DNA of 60,523 bases, taken from the NCBI GenBank assembly GCA_900555045.1, contig USJW01000010.1, forward strand, positions 1-60,523, in the 5' to 3' direction. This document shows positions 18,867-27,280 of this stretch, piece by piece. The stretch is from an uncultured Clostridium sp. GTDB lineage: Bacteria > Bacillota > Clostridia > Lachnospirales > Lachnospiraceae. A program made the position numbers and the translations under genes. Under the pieces are notes generated by a model. The model saw only the letters and a list, made by a program, of their open reading frames with translations. It searched no databases and had not been told where the DNA came from. Each line of letters opens with the position of its first letter. Within the stretch, counting starts at the first letter, position 1.

Positions 18867-19778
18867 ATGAAAAAGAATCTTAAAGTGAGCGCCGCCATCC
18901 TGGCCGCAGCAATGATGATGGGTGCCTTAACCGCCTGCGGAGGCTCTTCCGGCGGAAGCACCACCGCAGCTCCCGCCGACACAAAGGCCGCTTCCGGCGA
19001 TACCACCGCGGCAGCTGATTCCGGCTCCACCACCGGCGACGTCCCGGCGGACGTGCAGAAGATCATCGACGCGGGCGTGTTAAAGGTTGGCGTCAAGACG
19101 GACGTTCCCTGCTTCAGCCTGCAGAACACCGCCACCGGCGAGTACGAAGGCCTGGAGGATGATCTGGCCTACGCGATCGCGGGCAAGATCTTCAACTGCA
19201 CCGCAGACGAGGCGAAGGAGAAAAAGCTGGTTGAGTTCCAGGGCGTTACCGCAAAGACCAGAGGACCTCTGGTTGAGAACGGCGAGTTAGACATGGTAAT
19301 CGCCACCTTCACCATCACCGAGGAGCGCAAGGAGACCTACAACTTCTCCACCCCGTACTTCACAGACGCCGTAGGACTTCTGGTTCTCAAGGATTCCGGA
19401 ATCAACTCCATTGAGGATCTGGACGGAAAGGTAATCGGCGTTGCCCAGGGTTCCACCAGCCAGAAGGGCTTCGAGGCCTATGTGGCAGAAAAAGGCTACA
19501 ACGTGAAACCCACCTTCGAGGAGTTTGACGGCTATCCCGCACTGGCTGCCGCCCTCTCTGCAAAGAACATCGACGTATTCTCCGTGGACCGCGCCATCTT
19601 AGCCGGCTACAGAGACGACACCAACAAGCTGCTTGATGACCGCTACGCAGAGCAGGAATACGGCGTCTGCACCAAGAAGGAAAACACCGGGTTGGCCGAG
19701 CTGGTTGACGGCGTTGTGACCGGACTTAAGGACAGCGGAAAATTAGCAGAAATGATCAAAGAATGGGGAATCGAATAA
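18867..19778 (+). CDS. Amino acid-binding lipoprotein of the ABC transporter
   Basis: 303 residues. Lipoprotein signal with lipobox LTAC at about 22-25, a Ser/Thr/Ala/Asp linker, then a type II periplasmic-binding fold (SBP_bac_3) for polar amino acids: VLKVGVKTDVPCFS, FSTPYFTDAVGLLV. GAGGAGGAG precedes the ATG. It lies 109 bases after the ATPase gene; that gap holds a GC-rich stem-like stretch near 18815-18840 that may tune relative expression. Ligand likely glutamate, glutamine, aspartate, cystine or similar. Confidence 0.93.
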   Translation: MKKNLKVSAAILAAAMMMGALTACGGSSGGSTTAAPADTKAASGDTTAAADSGSTTGDVPADVQKIIDAGVLKVGVKTDVPCFSLQNTATGEYEGLEDDLAYAIAGKIFNCTADEAKEKKLVEFQGVTAKTRGPLVENGELDMVIATFTITEERKETYNFSTPYFTDAVGLLVLKDSGINSIEDLDGKVIGVAQGSTSQKGFEAYVAEKGYNVKPTFEEFDGYPALAAALSAKNIDVFSVDRAILAGYRDDTNKLLDDRYAEQEYGVCTKKENTGLAELVDGVVTGLKDSGKLAEMIKEWGIE

Positions 19779-19781
19779 CTC

Positions 19782-20489
19782 ATGATTAAAGGTCTATTTG
19801 AAGCAAAACGTTGGGATGCCCTGTTTCAGGTGTTCCCGGAAAAGTACATACCAGGCTTTATTATGACCTTAAAAGTAGCGCTAACAGGACTCCTGTTAGC
19901 GCTGGTTTTAGGGATCATTTTTGGTATGCTCTCCACATCAAAAGTGAAAATTTGCAGATTTATCTCCCGTGTGTACGTGGAATTCTTCCAGAACACGCCG
20001 CTGGTGGTTCAGATCTTCTTTTACTACAACTGCCTGCCGTACGTGATCGGAGGGCGTGTGCCCAAATTTGCGCTTGGCCTGATGGGCGTGGGGATCTACC
20101 ACGGCGCCTACATATCCGAGGTAATCCGCACCGGAATCGAGGCTGTGCCCAAGGGGCAGTTCGAGGCGGCCTACTCCCAGGGCTTCAATTACCTGCAGAC
20201 CATGCGCTACATCATTCTGCCGCAGACCCTGAAGATTATCCTCCCCTCCCTGGCCAACCAGGCGTTAAACCTGGTGAAGAACACCTCCGTGTTAGCCATG
20301 GTGGCGGGCCTGGATCTGATGTACTTTGCGGATTCCTGGGGCAGTGACCGCGGCTATTTCGCCCAGGCGTACTTCACCTGCGCGCTGCTGTACTTCATCA
20401 TCTGCTTCCCCATCGCCCGGCTGGCCCGGTACCTGGAGGCCCGCGCAAAGAGGCTGCCTGTGCCGAAAAAACGGAAGGGGGTGGCGTAA
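19782..20489 (+). CDS. Polar amino acid ABC permease 1
   Basis: 235 residues, HisM/GlnP type. EFFQNTPLVVQIFFYYNCLP is the usual second-helix motif, and the EAA loop is seen in EVIRTGIEAVPKGQFEAAYS. Begins 3 bases after the binding-protein stop and its TAA directly abuts the next ATG, so the cistrons are tightly coupled. It pairs with permease 2 as a heterodimer. Confidence 0.93.
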   Translation: MIKGLFEAKRWDALFQVFPEKYIPGFIMTLKVALTGLLLALVLGIIFGMLSTSKVKICRFISRVYVEFFQNTPLVVQIFFYYNCLPYVIGGRVPKFALGLMGVGIYHGAYISEVIRTGIEAVPKGQFEAAYSQGFNYLQTMRYIILPQTLKIILPSLANQALNLVKNTSVLAMVAGLDLMYFADSWGSDRGYFAQAYFTCALLYFIICFPIARLARYLEARAKRLPVPKKRKGVA

Positions 20490-21161
20490 ATGGCAGAAGG
20501 ATTTCGCCTGATCTTCACAAAAGCCAACTTCCTGTTCATGATGAGCGGCCTGGGAATGACCGTCCTGATCGCGCTCGGAACCATCATTTTGAGCCTGCTC
20601 TTCGGCACTGTGCTGGCGCTGCTGCGCCACTTCTGCCGCGGAAAATGGGGCTGGCTGTCCGTGCTCACCGGCGCCTACATCGAGTTTTTCCGCTGCACGC
20701 CCAACATCCTGTGGATCTTATGGATCCGCTTTACCATCAAGGGCAACCCGCTGGTGTTAGCCATCTTCGCCTGCACGCTGTTCACCACCGCTGTGATGGC
20801 TGAGATCATCCGAGGCGGCTTAAACGGGATTCCCAAGGGTCAGTTCGAGAGCGCGGCCTCCCAGGGCTTCAGCTTCTTCCAGACGCTGTTCTACATCGTG
20901 CTGCCCCAGACCTACAAGAGCATCATCCCCGCCATGCTGAGCCAGGTGATCACCGTGATCAAGGACACCTCCTTCTTAAAGGTGGTGGATATCGCGGAGT
21001 TCATGCGCAACAGCTACGTGGTGATGGGAAAGCTCAGCGCACCGGCGCACATTATTATGCTTTACATTTTCATAGCGCTGTGCTATTTTATTATCTGCTT
21101 CTCCTTATCCTGCGGAGTCAGATATTATCAGAAGAAAGTGCTGAGCACATCCACAACCTGA
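20490..21161 (+). CDS. Polar amino acid ABC permease 2
   Basis: 223 residues, HisM/GlnP type, with EFFRCTPNILWILWIRF and the EAA loop EIIRGGLNGIPKGQFESAAS. It starts directly on the preceding stop (TAA-ATG) with GGAAGGGGG upstream. It is the last gene of the operon; a terminator follows at 21181-21210. Confidence 0.93.
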   Translation: MAEGFRLIFTKANFLFMMSGLGMTVLIALGTIILSLLFGTVLALLRHFCRGKWGWLSVLTGAYIEFFRCTPNILWILWIRFTIKGNPLVLAIFACTLFTTAVMAEIIRGGLNGIPKGQFESAASQGFSFFQTLFYIVLPQTYKSIIPAMLSQVITVIKDTSFLKVVDIAEFMRNSYVVMGKLSAPAHIIMLYIFIALCYFIICFSLSCGVRYYQKKVLSTSTT

Positions 21162-21180
21162 TCGTATTTTGGAATGTTTC

Positions 21181-21210
21181 GCCTGCCGGGGATTACCGGC
21201 AGGCATTTTT
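21181..21210 (+). terminator. Terminator of the amino acid ABC operon
   Basis: GCCTGCCGG and CCGGCAGGC form a perfect 9-bp stem with a 6-base loop, followed by ATTTTT. Confidence 0.92.
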
Positions 21211-21235
21211 CATATCATAATGGGAGGAATTAGGA

Positions 21236-21997
21236 ATGAAATATGAACGAATCCTGGAGGGCCGCTTCATCAGCCGTCCGAACCGCTTTATCGCCCACGT
21301 GGAGGTGGACGGCCGGACCGTGGTCAGCCATGTGAAGAACACCGGCCGGTGCCGGGAGCTGCTTTTGCCCGGCGCCCGGGTGTTTCTGGAGTACCACCCG
21401 GAGGCGGCCGAGGGAAAGCGCAAGACCGCCTACGACCTGATCGGCGTGTACAAGGGGAATACGCTGATCAACATGGACTCCCAGGCCCCCAACCGGGCTG
21501 CCTGGGAGTGGCTGCAGACGCCGGAGGCGGTGCGGGTGCTGGCGGAAGCGGAGGCAGCGCGCTGCATGGCACCGTCTCTCCCCTCAAACGCGCGCATCTC
21601 AAATCTCCGGCGGGAGGTGTTCCACGGGGACTCCCGGTTTGACCTGGCGTTCACGCTGGAGACCGGGGACCGTGAGCCCAGGGAGGCCTTCATGGAGGTC
21701 AAGGGCGTGACCCTGGAGGAGAACGGCGTTGCCATGTTCCCGGACGCGCCCACGGAGCGCGGGATCAAGCACCTAAACGGGCTGGCGCGGGCCTCCGAGG
21801 CCGGGTACCTGGCCTGCGTGCTGTTTGTGATCCAGATGAAGGGCATTCACCGCTTTACACCCAACTACGCCACCCACGCGGCCTTCGGGGAGGCCTTAAA
21901 GCGCGCGAGGGAGGCGGGTGTGCTGGTGCTGGCGTACGACTGCCGCGTCACGGAGGACACCATGGTCGTGGACCAGGGGGTGGAGGTGGTTTTGTGA
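21236..21997 (+). CDS. sfsA: SfsA family protein
   Basis: 253 residues, close to the family norm. The N-terminus (GRFISRPNRFIAHVEVDG), HVKNTGRCRELLLPG and FMEVKGVTLEENGVAMFPDA blocks are the conserved SfsA regions, the latter within a restriction-endonuclease-like fold. E. coli SfsA was first linked to sugar-fermentation gene expression and binds DNA. GGGAGG lies 8 bases before the ATG. No functional link to its neighbours is evident. Confidence 0.93.
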   Translation: MKYERILEGRFISRPNRFIAHVEVDGRTVVSHVKNTGRCRELLLPGARVFLEYHPEAAEGKRKTAYDLIGVYKGNTLINMDSQAPNRAAWEWLQTPEAVRVLAEAEAARCMAPSLPSNARISNLRREVFHGDSRFDLAFTLETGDREPREAFMEVKGVTLEENGVAMFPDAPTERGIKHLNGLARASEAGYLACVLFVIQMKGIHRFTPNYATHAAFGEALKRAREAGVLVLAYDCRVTEDTMVVDQGVEVVL

Positions 21998-22117
21998 GGT
22001 GGAATCCCAGGGGGAGGTGCGGCCCCAATTCCCGGGGCCCGGCGGCCCTCCCCGCGAACCTCTCCCCTCCCCGCTGCATATACTAACGGTAAAGCTCCTC
22101 TCAAAGGTGAGATTTCT

Positions 22118-22351
22118 ATGGTAGTTCCTCTGAGCCAGCTAAACGCGGGGGAACAGGCCCGGGTCGTCTGGATTGCCAGCGAGCCGGATACGGTCACACG
22201 GCTCACCGACCTGGGCTTCGCTCCCCAGGAACCCGTCACCTGCGTGATCAAGGGTCCGGAGCGCTGCATGTCCGCGTATCTCGTCCGGGACTCAGTCATC
22301 GCCCTCAGGGCCGCAAACGCGGCGGAAATCCTGGTAAAGCTTGAGGCATAG
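22118..22351 (+). CDS. FeoA-domain protein
   Basis: 77 residues forming one SH3-like FeoA domain: an N-terminal LSQLNAGEQARVVWI strand pair, the conserved RLTDLGFAPQEPVTCVI block, and a C-terminal LRAANAAEILV. FeoA partners the ferrous iron transporter FeoB. No feoB follows; a FeoB-like gene lies 13.5 kb away. AAAGGTGAG lies 6-8 bases before the ATG. A GC-rich 120-base gap separates it from sfsA. Confidence 0.85.
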   Translation: MVVPLSQLNAGEQARVVWIASEPDTVTRLTDLGFAPQEPVTCVIKGPERCMSAYLVRDSVIALRAANAAEILVKLEA

Positions 22352-22355
22352 CACA

Positions 22356-22394
22356 GACGGCCTGCCCCCGGATCACTTCCGGCGGCAGGCCGTC
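22356..22394. terminator. Terminator between feoA and paaK
   Basis: GACGGCCTGCC (22356-22366) pairs perfectly with GGCAGGCCGTC (22384-22394). It lies between convergent genes; the following tract is only TCTCATT, so strength is moderate. Confidence 0.6.
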
Positions 22395-22436
22395 TCTCAT
22401 TGAATTCAGTGGGCCAGGAATAGCCCCATTTCTCCA

Positions 22437-23669
22437 TTAGTAGCGGTTGTCGAACACCCGCGTGGACTTCTTCTCGCTTCTGGGAAGCTCTCCCATCTCC
22501 ACCAGCTTGACCACCGGGGTCAGGCCGATGCGGCCCTTGAACTGGGTCTGGATCTCGATCTCCAGAGCGTAGCGGTTGACGCCCGGCTCGATCTCCACAA
22601 AGAGGGTCAGAACGTCCTTGCCCATCAGGTGGTCCACCATCACCTGGTACTCGCTGGACGCGCCCTTGATGGCGGTGAGCAGCTCCTCGATCTGGCTGGG
22701 GAAGATGTTGACGCCCTTCACCTTCACCATGTCGTCCGTGCGGCCAATGAGCGTGTCGATCCGCGGGAACGGCGAGCCGCAGGGGCAGTCCCCGGGCACG
22801 ATGCGGGACAGGTCGTGGGTGCGGTAGCGGATCAGCGGGGCACCCTGCTTGCGCAGCGTGGTGATGACGATCTCTCCCACCTCGCCGTCCGGCAGAACCT
22901 CGCCGGTCTTGGGGTCCACGATCTCCAGGTAAATGTAGTCGTCCCAGTAGTGCATGGCTCCCTGGGACTGGCAGTTGATGGCGATGCCCGGGCCGTACAC
23001 CTCGGTGAGGCCGTAGATGTCGTACAGGTCCACGCCCAGCTCGTTGGCGATGCGGCGGCGCATCTTGTCGCCCCAGCGCTCGGAACCGATCACGCCCTTT
23101 CTCAGGCAGATCTTATCCCCGATACCCCGCTTAGCGATCTCCTCGGCCAGCAGAAGGGCGTAGGAGGAGGTGGCGCAGAGCACGGTGGACTTCATGTCCA
23201 TCATCATGCGCAGCTGCTTATCCGTGTTTCCGGGCCCCATGGGGACCGTCATGGCGCCCAGGCGCTCAGCGCCCATCTGGAAGCCGATCCCGGCCGTCCA
23301 CAGGCCGTAGCCGGGGGTGATCTGGATGCGGTCTAGGTTGGTGATCCCGGCCATCTCGTAGCAGCGCTTGAACATGAGCGCCCAGTCGTCCACATCCTGC
23401 TGGGTGTAGGGTATGATCACCGGGGTTCCCGTGGTGCCGGATGAGGAGTGAATCCGCACGATTTTTTCCTCCGGCTCCGCCATCAGCCCCAGGGGATACG
23501 CCTCCCGCAGGTCGCCCTTCCAGGTGAAGGGAAGCTTTTCAAAGTCCTCCTGGGACTGGATCTGGTCGATATTTACGCCCTCCAGCTTTTCCTTGTAGAA
23601 ACATTCCTTCGCGGTAAGCTTTTTCAACTGTTCCTTGATAAGAAGGAACTGGGATTCTTTCATTTTCAT
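22437..23669 (-). CDS. paaK: Phenylacetate-CoA ligase family (aryl-acid CoA ligase)
   Basis: 410 residues, adenylate-forming enzyme that couples an arylacetate to CoA using ATP. HSSSGTTGTPVIIPYT is the P-loop-like AMP-binding motif; YGLTEVYGPG and YRTHDLSRIVPGDCPCG are typical PaaK blocks, and the C-terminal domain (IFPSQIEELL to KSTRVFDNR) is complete. GAGG lies 9 bases before the ATG. It is the third gene of iorA-iorB-paaK under a Trp T-box. With the oxidoreductase it can interconvert arylacetates and arylpyruvates; the T-box argues for the synthetic direction, with indoleacetate as likely substrate (inference). Confidence 0.92.
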   Translation of the reverse strand: MKMKESQFLLIKEQLKKLTAKECFYKEKLEGVNIDQIQSQEDFEKLPFTWKGDLREAYPLGLMAEPEEKIVRIHSSSGTTGTPVIIPYTQQDVDDWALMFKRCYEMAGITNLDRIQITPGYGLWTAGIGFQMGAERLGAMTVPMGPGNTDKQLRMMMDMKSTVLCATSSYALLLAEEIAKRGIGDKICLRKGVIGSERWGDKMRRRIANELGVDLYDIYGLTEVYGPGIAINCQSQGAMHYWDDYIYLEIVDPKTGEVLPDGEVGEIVITTLRKQGAPLIRYRTHDLSRIVPGDCPCGSPFPRIDTLIGRTDDMVKVKGVNIFPSQIEELLTAIKGASSEYQVMVDHLMGKDVLTLFVEIEPGVNRYALEIEIQTQFKGRIGLTPVVKLVEMGELPRSEKKSTRVFDNRY

Positions 23670-23709
23670 GGGTTAGGTCCTCTTCTCTCTTCCGTTTTCG
23701 TCTCCTGTG

Positions 23710-24312
23710 TCAATCCGCCGCCACGGATCTGCGGTACGCCTCAGCCCCCATCCTTAGGGCCTTTAAGTTCATTTCCTTAAATTTCTCCGGCACACGCACC
23801 CGGATCGCCTGCTCCATCTCCTCCAAAGTCAGGCCGGTCCGCCCGCTGGCCACCGCCGCGCCAAGAAGCGCCACATTTAACACCTTCACCGAACCACAGG
23901 CCGCGCAGATGGCGTTTCCGTCCACCACGACCAGGTTCTCCACCGTCCGCTTTAGGTAGTCCATCATCTCCAGGCCGGTGTAACCGCCGCCGCTTAGGGA
24001 CGCGGTGACCGGGCGGATGGGGGACGGGCAGACCACCGCGCAGCCGCCCTTTCTTAAGTACGGCAGGCAGCGCACCGCCTCCGCGGGCTCAAAGCCGATC
24101 AGCACGTCGGCCCCCTTGTGAGGGATGAGCGGGGAGCTTATGTCCTGGCCGATGCGCACGTGGCTGACCACGGAGCCGCCCCGCTGGGCCATGCCGATGG
24201 TCTCGGCGCCACGGGCCTCCATCCCCTTCTCCATCGCCGCCAGGGCGATCAGCCGGGAGGCCAGAACCGTCCCCTGGCCGCCCACGCCGCAGAGCAATAC
24301 ATTCTTCGTCAT
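23710..24312 (-). CDS. iorB: Indolepyruvate:ferredoxin oxidoreductase, beta subunit
   Basis: 200 residues, the gamma/beta-type domain of 2-oxoacid:ferredoxin oxidoreductases: VLLCGVGGQGTVLASRLIAL at the start and RGGSVVSHVRIG further on. Its ATG overlaps the iorA stop by four bases (ATGA), so the subunits are translated together. With IorA it catalyses the reversible reaction arylpyruvate + CoA + oxidised ferredoxin to aryl-acetyl-CoA + CO2 + reduced ferredoxin. Confidence 0.94.
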   Translation of the reverse strand: MTKNVLLCGVGGQGTVLASRLIALAAMEKGMEARGAETIGMAQRGGSVVSHVRIGQDISSPLIPHKGADVLIGFEPAEAVRCLPYLRKGGCAVVCPSPIRPVTASLSGGGYTGLEMMDYLKRTVENLVVVDGNAICAACGSVKVLNVALLGAAVASGRTGLTLEEMEQAIRVRVPEKFKEMNLKALRMGAEAYRRSVAAD

Positions 24313-26174
24313 GACCGCACCTCCTCTTCAATGGCTCCCACCGAGCAGATTCTGCTGCACAGGCCGCAGCCGGTGCAGAGCGCAGGCTCAATCTTCACCA
24401 GGTCGCCGTCCAGCACCAGCGCCGGGCAGCCGATCTCTGTGATACAGGTCCTGCAGTGGACGCACACGTCCATGTTGATCCGGCACCGCTTCACGGGCTT
24501 CTCGATGGCGATGCAGGGGGACTTAAAGATCACCGCCTTGACGCCGTCCATGGCCGAGAGCTCAAGGACGGTCTCCACCGCCTTTTCAAGATCCAGCGGG
24601 TCCACCGTCACCACCTTCACCACGCCGACTGCCTCCAGCACCTTCACGATGCTCACCTGATCCACCACCTGACCCATCATGGTGTGGCCGGTGCCCGGGT
24701 GGGGCTGATGGCCGGTCATGGCCGTGGTGGAATTGTCTAACACGCACACGGTCAGGTTGGCCTGGTTGTAAACCGCGTTCACAATGCCCGTGATTCCCGA
24801 GGCAAAGAAGGTGGAATCGCCCACGAAGGAGAAGTAGCGCTTATCTGGCTCCACCCGGGAGAATCCCTGCGCCATGGTGATGCCCGCGCCCATGCACAGG
24901 CAGGTGTCCACCATGTCCAGTGGCTTGGCGTTCCCCAGGGTGTAGCAGCCGATGTCGCCGCAGTAGACGCCCTCGATCTGCTCGTCGTCCTGGCGTCCCT
25001 CGTTTAACACCTCCATGGCCCGCTTTACCGCGTAGAAGGAGGCCCTGTGGGGACATCCGGCACAGAGCACCGGCGGGCGCACCGGAAGCGGCGGCACCGG
25101 TGCGGGAGCCGGTTCCTCCTCGCCCTCCAGGGACTTTAAGTAATCGATAAACGGCTGGCCCAGGTAGTTTACCAGCACCTTTCTCACCGACTCCACGCTG
25201 TTCTCACCGGCCCGCTGCACATGGCCGGTCAGCTTTCCATACACCTCCGCGGCCAGATGATGCCTGCCGCAGAGCACCAGAAGCTCCGTCTCCAGCACCG
25301 GGTCCAGCTCCTCCACCGCCAGGGCGGTGTCCAGGCCGTCCATGAACGATAAGAGCAGCGGCTCCGGCGTGGGGTTGGGGGTCGCCACCTTCAGCACGCG
25401 CACGCCCTCATAGCCCTTCAGCGCCTCCATCACGAACTCGTAGCTGATTCCGTGGGTGATCACGCCCTTTTTGCAGCTCTCCCCGGCCTCGCGGTGCAGG
25501 CGGTTGAAGCGGTAGCCGCTTAAGTCCGCTCCAATCACCGGCAGGCGCTCCTCGATCATCTTGTGGTTCGCGTTGGAAAGCCGCGGAAAGATAACCCATT
25601 TATTGGAATCCTTGATGAATCCCTCCGGCGCGGGGCGGCTGATCCGCTCCTTCACCTCCACGCTGGCGCAGCCGTGGCAGACCCGGGTGGTGGGCCGAAA
25701 CAGCACGGGCGTGTGGTACTTCTCCGAGTAGTCGAAGGCGTCCCCGATCATCTCGTAGGCCTCCTCCGGCGAGCTGGGGTCAAACACCGGCAGCTTGGAG
25801 AACTGGGCGAAATGCCGGGTGTCCTGCTCCGTCTGCGAGGAGATGGGGCCCGGATCGTCCGCCACGACCACCACCATGCCGCCCTTCACGCCCACGTAGG
25901 CCAGGCTCATGATCGGGTCGGCGGCCACATTTAAGCCCACCTGCTTCATCGTCACCATGGTCCTGGCGCCAGCGTAGGCCGCAGCCGCGGCCACCTCCAT
26001 GCCCGCCTTCTCATTGACCGACCACTCCACATAGATGTCGCCCGGGTTGTGCTTCGCCACGGTCTCTAGAATCTCTGTGGAGGGCGTGCCCGGGTAGCCG
26101 GACACCACCTGGACACCCGCGCGGATCGCGCCCATGCCGATGGCCTCATTTCCCATCAAAAATGTTTTGGACAT
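24309..26174 (-). CDS. iorA: Indolepyruvate:ferredoxin oxidoreductase, alpha subunit
   Basis: About 621 residues. N-terminal pyrimidine-binding domain (GYPGTPSTEILETVAKHNPG), a central TPP-binding domain (YCGDIGCYTLG and VGDSTFFASGITGIVNAVYN), and a C-terminal ferredoxin domain with two cysteine clusters (CVHCRTCITEIGCP and CTGCGLCSRICSVGA). The ATG at 26174 has GGGGG 7 bases upstream and matches family starts (MSKTFLMGNEA); an in-frame ATG at 26204 is less likely. It is first in the operon, directly after the T-box terminator. Confidence 0.95.
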   Translation of the reverse strand: MSKTFLMGNEAIGMGAIRAGVQVVSGYPGTPSTEILETVAKHNPGDIYVEWSVNEKAGMEVAAAAAYAGARTMVTMKQVGLNVAADPIMSLAYVGVKGGMVVVVADDPGPISSQTEQDTRHFAQFSKLPVFDPSSPEEAYEMIGDAFDYSEKYHTPVLFRPTTRVCHGCASVEVKERISRPAPEGFIKDSNKWVIFPRLSNANHKMIEERLPVIGADLSGYRFNRLHREAGESCKKGVITHGISYEFVMEALKGYEGVRVLKVATPNPTPEPLLLSFMDGLDTALAVEELDPVLETELLVLCGRHHLAAEVYGKLTGHVQRAGENSVESVRKVLVNYLGQPFIDYLKSLEGEEEPAPAPVPPLPVRPPVLCAGCPHRASFYAVKRAMEVLNEGRQDDEQIEGVYCGDIGCYTLGNAKPLDMVDTCLCMGAGITMAQGFSRVEPDKRYFSFVGDSTFFASGITGIVNAVYNQANLTVCVLDNSTTAMTGHQPHPGTGHTMMGQVVDQVSIVKVLEAVGVVKVVTVDPLDLEKAVETVLELSAMDGVKAVIFKSPCIAIEKPVKRCRINMDVCVHCRTCITEIGCPALVLDGDLVKIEPALCTGCGLCSRICSVGAIEEEVRS

Positions 26175-26210
26175 TCCATATCCCCCTTTTCTGTTGTGCG
26201 GCATCTTCCG

Positions 26211-26490
26211 CTAAAAAAACAAAAAACCTGCCCTTCCGTTGTCGAAAGGACAGGTTCACTCACGTTTCCCTGCAATGCCACCTTTAGCGCATCACGATAA
26301 CAGGCATGCAATCACACACCCTGCCTTTAACGCAGGCCTGCGTCCCGGATACTTGGGCCCCGCGCATGCGCGCAGAACACCTTTCCCCTTTGCCCTCAGC
26401 GGTCCATTTGCCGTCCGGCTTATTGCGGGGCTCCCACCTGCCCCCGCTCTCTGGAAATGCTCCCTACGGTTTGATCTCCGCCTCATCGGT
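26211..26490 (-). promoter_or_regulatory. Tryptophan-specific T-box riboswitch upstream of iorA
   Basis: On the minus strand, Stem I is built from GGCGG/CCGCT (26478-26482 with 26398-26402) and ACCGT/ACGG (26466-26470 with 26411-26414), flanking a specifier loop whose 3-prime strand reads CAAATGGA: specifier UGG (26404-26406), the Trp codon. The distal part shows the usual AGAGAGC...GGTGGGAGC pattern (26425-26453). The T-box AAAGGTGGCATTGCAGGG (26268-26285) has UGGC (26277-26280), matching a tRNA 3-prime GCCA end; tRNA-Trp has discriminator G. CCTG and CCTTT downstream can pair with CAGG and AAAGG as antiterminator. The competing terminator is a 14-bp stem (26225-26238 with 26243-26256, loop ACAA) with a long T-tract. 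ATT replaces the usual ACC after UGGN. Confidence 0.9.
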
Positions 26491-26500
26491 TTTGTGTTGG

Positions 26501-26641
26501 GTTCAGGACGGCTTATCTTCTTGACCGAAAAAGCCGGTCAAGAAGCATCGGATGTCCATCCGATGGGACCAATCGTGCAAGAGCCGGCTTATAAGCGAGC
26601 TTAACGCCGGCTTTTGCACGACTGCTCCCGCCGTCCTGAAC
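26501..26641 (-). ncRNA. Cloverleaf-like structured RNA element in the iorA leader
   Basis: A four-way junction: P1 is a perfect 12-bp stem (GTTCAGGACGGC/GCCGTCCTGAAC, 26630-26641 with 26501-26512). P2 (26573-26621) is a long arm with one mismatch (TCGTGCAA/TTGCACGA and GCCGGC/GCCGGC). P3 is an 8-bp hairpin (26546-26565). P4 is an 11-bp hairpin with a 7-base loop (26517-26545). P3 and P4 abut. It is transcribed, since it lies between the promoter and the T-box Stem I, but is not part of a normal T-box. It could be a separate aptamer, a processing signal, or a small inverted-repeat insertion. I recognise no family. Confidence 0.65.
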
Positions 26642-26659
26642 GGTTATAAGTTATGGATA

Positions 26660-26688
26660 ATTATTGCAGATTTCGGGGCGGATGTCAA
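26660..26688 (-). promoter_or_regulatory. Promoter of the iorAB-paaK operon
   Basis: Consensus TTGACA (26683-26688), 17 bases, AATAAT (26660-26665), just after the padR stop. Transcription would start near 26653, giving a leader of about 480 bases that holds the cloverleaf and the T-box. Confidence 0.8.
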
Positions 26689-26700
26689 CTAAAATTTCGG

Positions 26701-27219
26701 TCATTTTCCCCTCACGTCCCCAATCCACTCCTCAATGGCCTGCGCCAGGACATACTGCTGCCGCAGCACAGCCTTTCCGGTCTCGGGGACCTCCGGCGCG
26801 CGCTCCTTCCGCTGCATGTTATCCTCCAGATATGCCTTTAAAACCTTCACCTGTCCCTCGATGCGCTCCAGGCAGGTGTCCTGAAGCTCCGGCGGCAGGC
26901 TGTCCAGATTGACGATCACGGCGTTGAAATCCAGAAACATGTTGACCGGCTGGCCGGAGATCTCCAGCATCAGCCGCTGAAATTCCGTCTCCCCGGCGGC
27001 TGTGATAGAGTAGACCGCCTTCTCCGCCATGCGCCCCTCCACCACCGTGCCGGCGATGAGTCCCTTCTGCTCCAGCTGAATGACCTTTTTGTAGATGGAC
27101 GGGGTGCTGATTTTGACCCAGCGGGATATGTTGCGGTACTCCACCAGCTTTTGGATGTCGTAGGCGCTTAAGGGTTCCTTTTTTACCATTCCTAACACGA
27201 TCAGATCGATTGCTGCCAT
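26701..27219 (-). CDS. PadR-family transcriptional repressor
   Basis: About 172 residues from the ATG at 27219, which has GGAAGG 7 bases upstream; an in-frame ATG at 27258 is inside the promoter region. N-terminal winged helix (LIVLGMVKKEPLSAYDIQKL, then KISTPSIYKKVIQLEQKGLI) and a helical C-terminal half as in PadR proteins. It diverges from a MATE pump gene, and two mirror-image 15-bp sites lie between them. It probably represses itself and the pump, with release by a toxic ligand (inference). Confidence 0.85.
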   Translation of the reverse strand: MAAIDLIVLGMVKKEPLSAYDIQKLVEYRNISRWVKISTPSIYKKVIQLEQKGLIAGTVVEGRMAEKAVYSITAAGETEFQRLMLEISGQPVNMFLDFNAVIVNLDSLPPELQDTCLERIEGQVKVLKAYLEDNMQRKERAPEVPETGKAVLRQQYVLAQAIEEWIGDVRGK

Positions 27220-27251
27220 AAATAAACCTTCCTTTTTGTCTGATATTCTGC

Positions 27252-27280
27252 TTGACATATACTATAAATTATAGTATTAT
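27252..27280 (+). promoter_or_regulatory. Promoter of the MATE pump gene
   Basis: TTGACA (27252-27257), 17 bases, TATTAT (27275-27280). The left operator lies between these boxes, so a bound repressor would block RNA polymerase. Confidence 0.8.

Noticed and set aside
22118..22351. Functional feoAB operon
   Set aside because: No feoB next to this feoA; the FeoB-like gene is distant and oriented in a separate unit.
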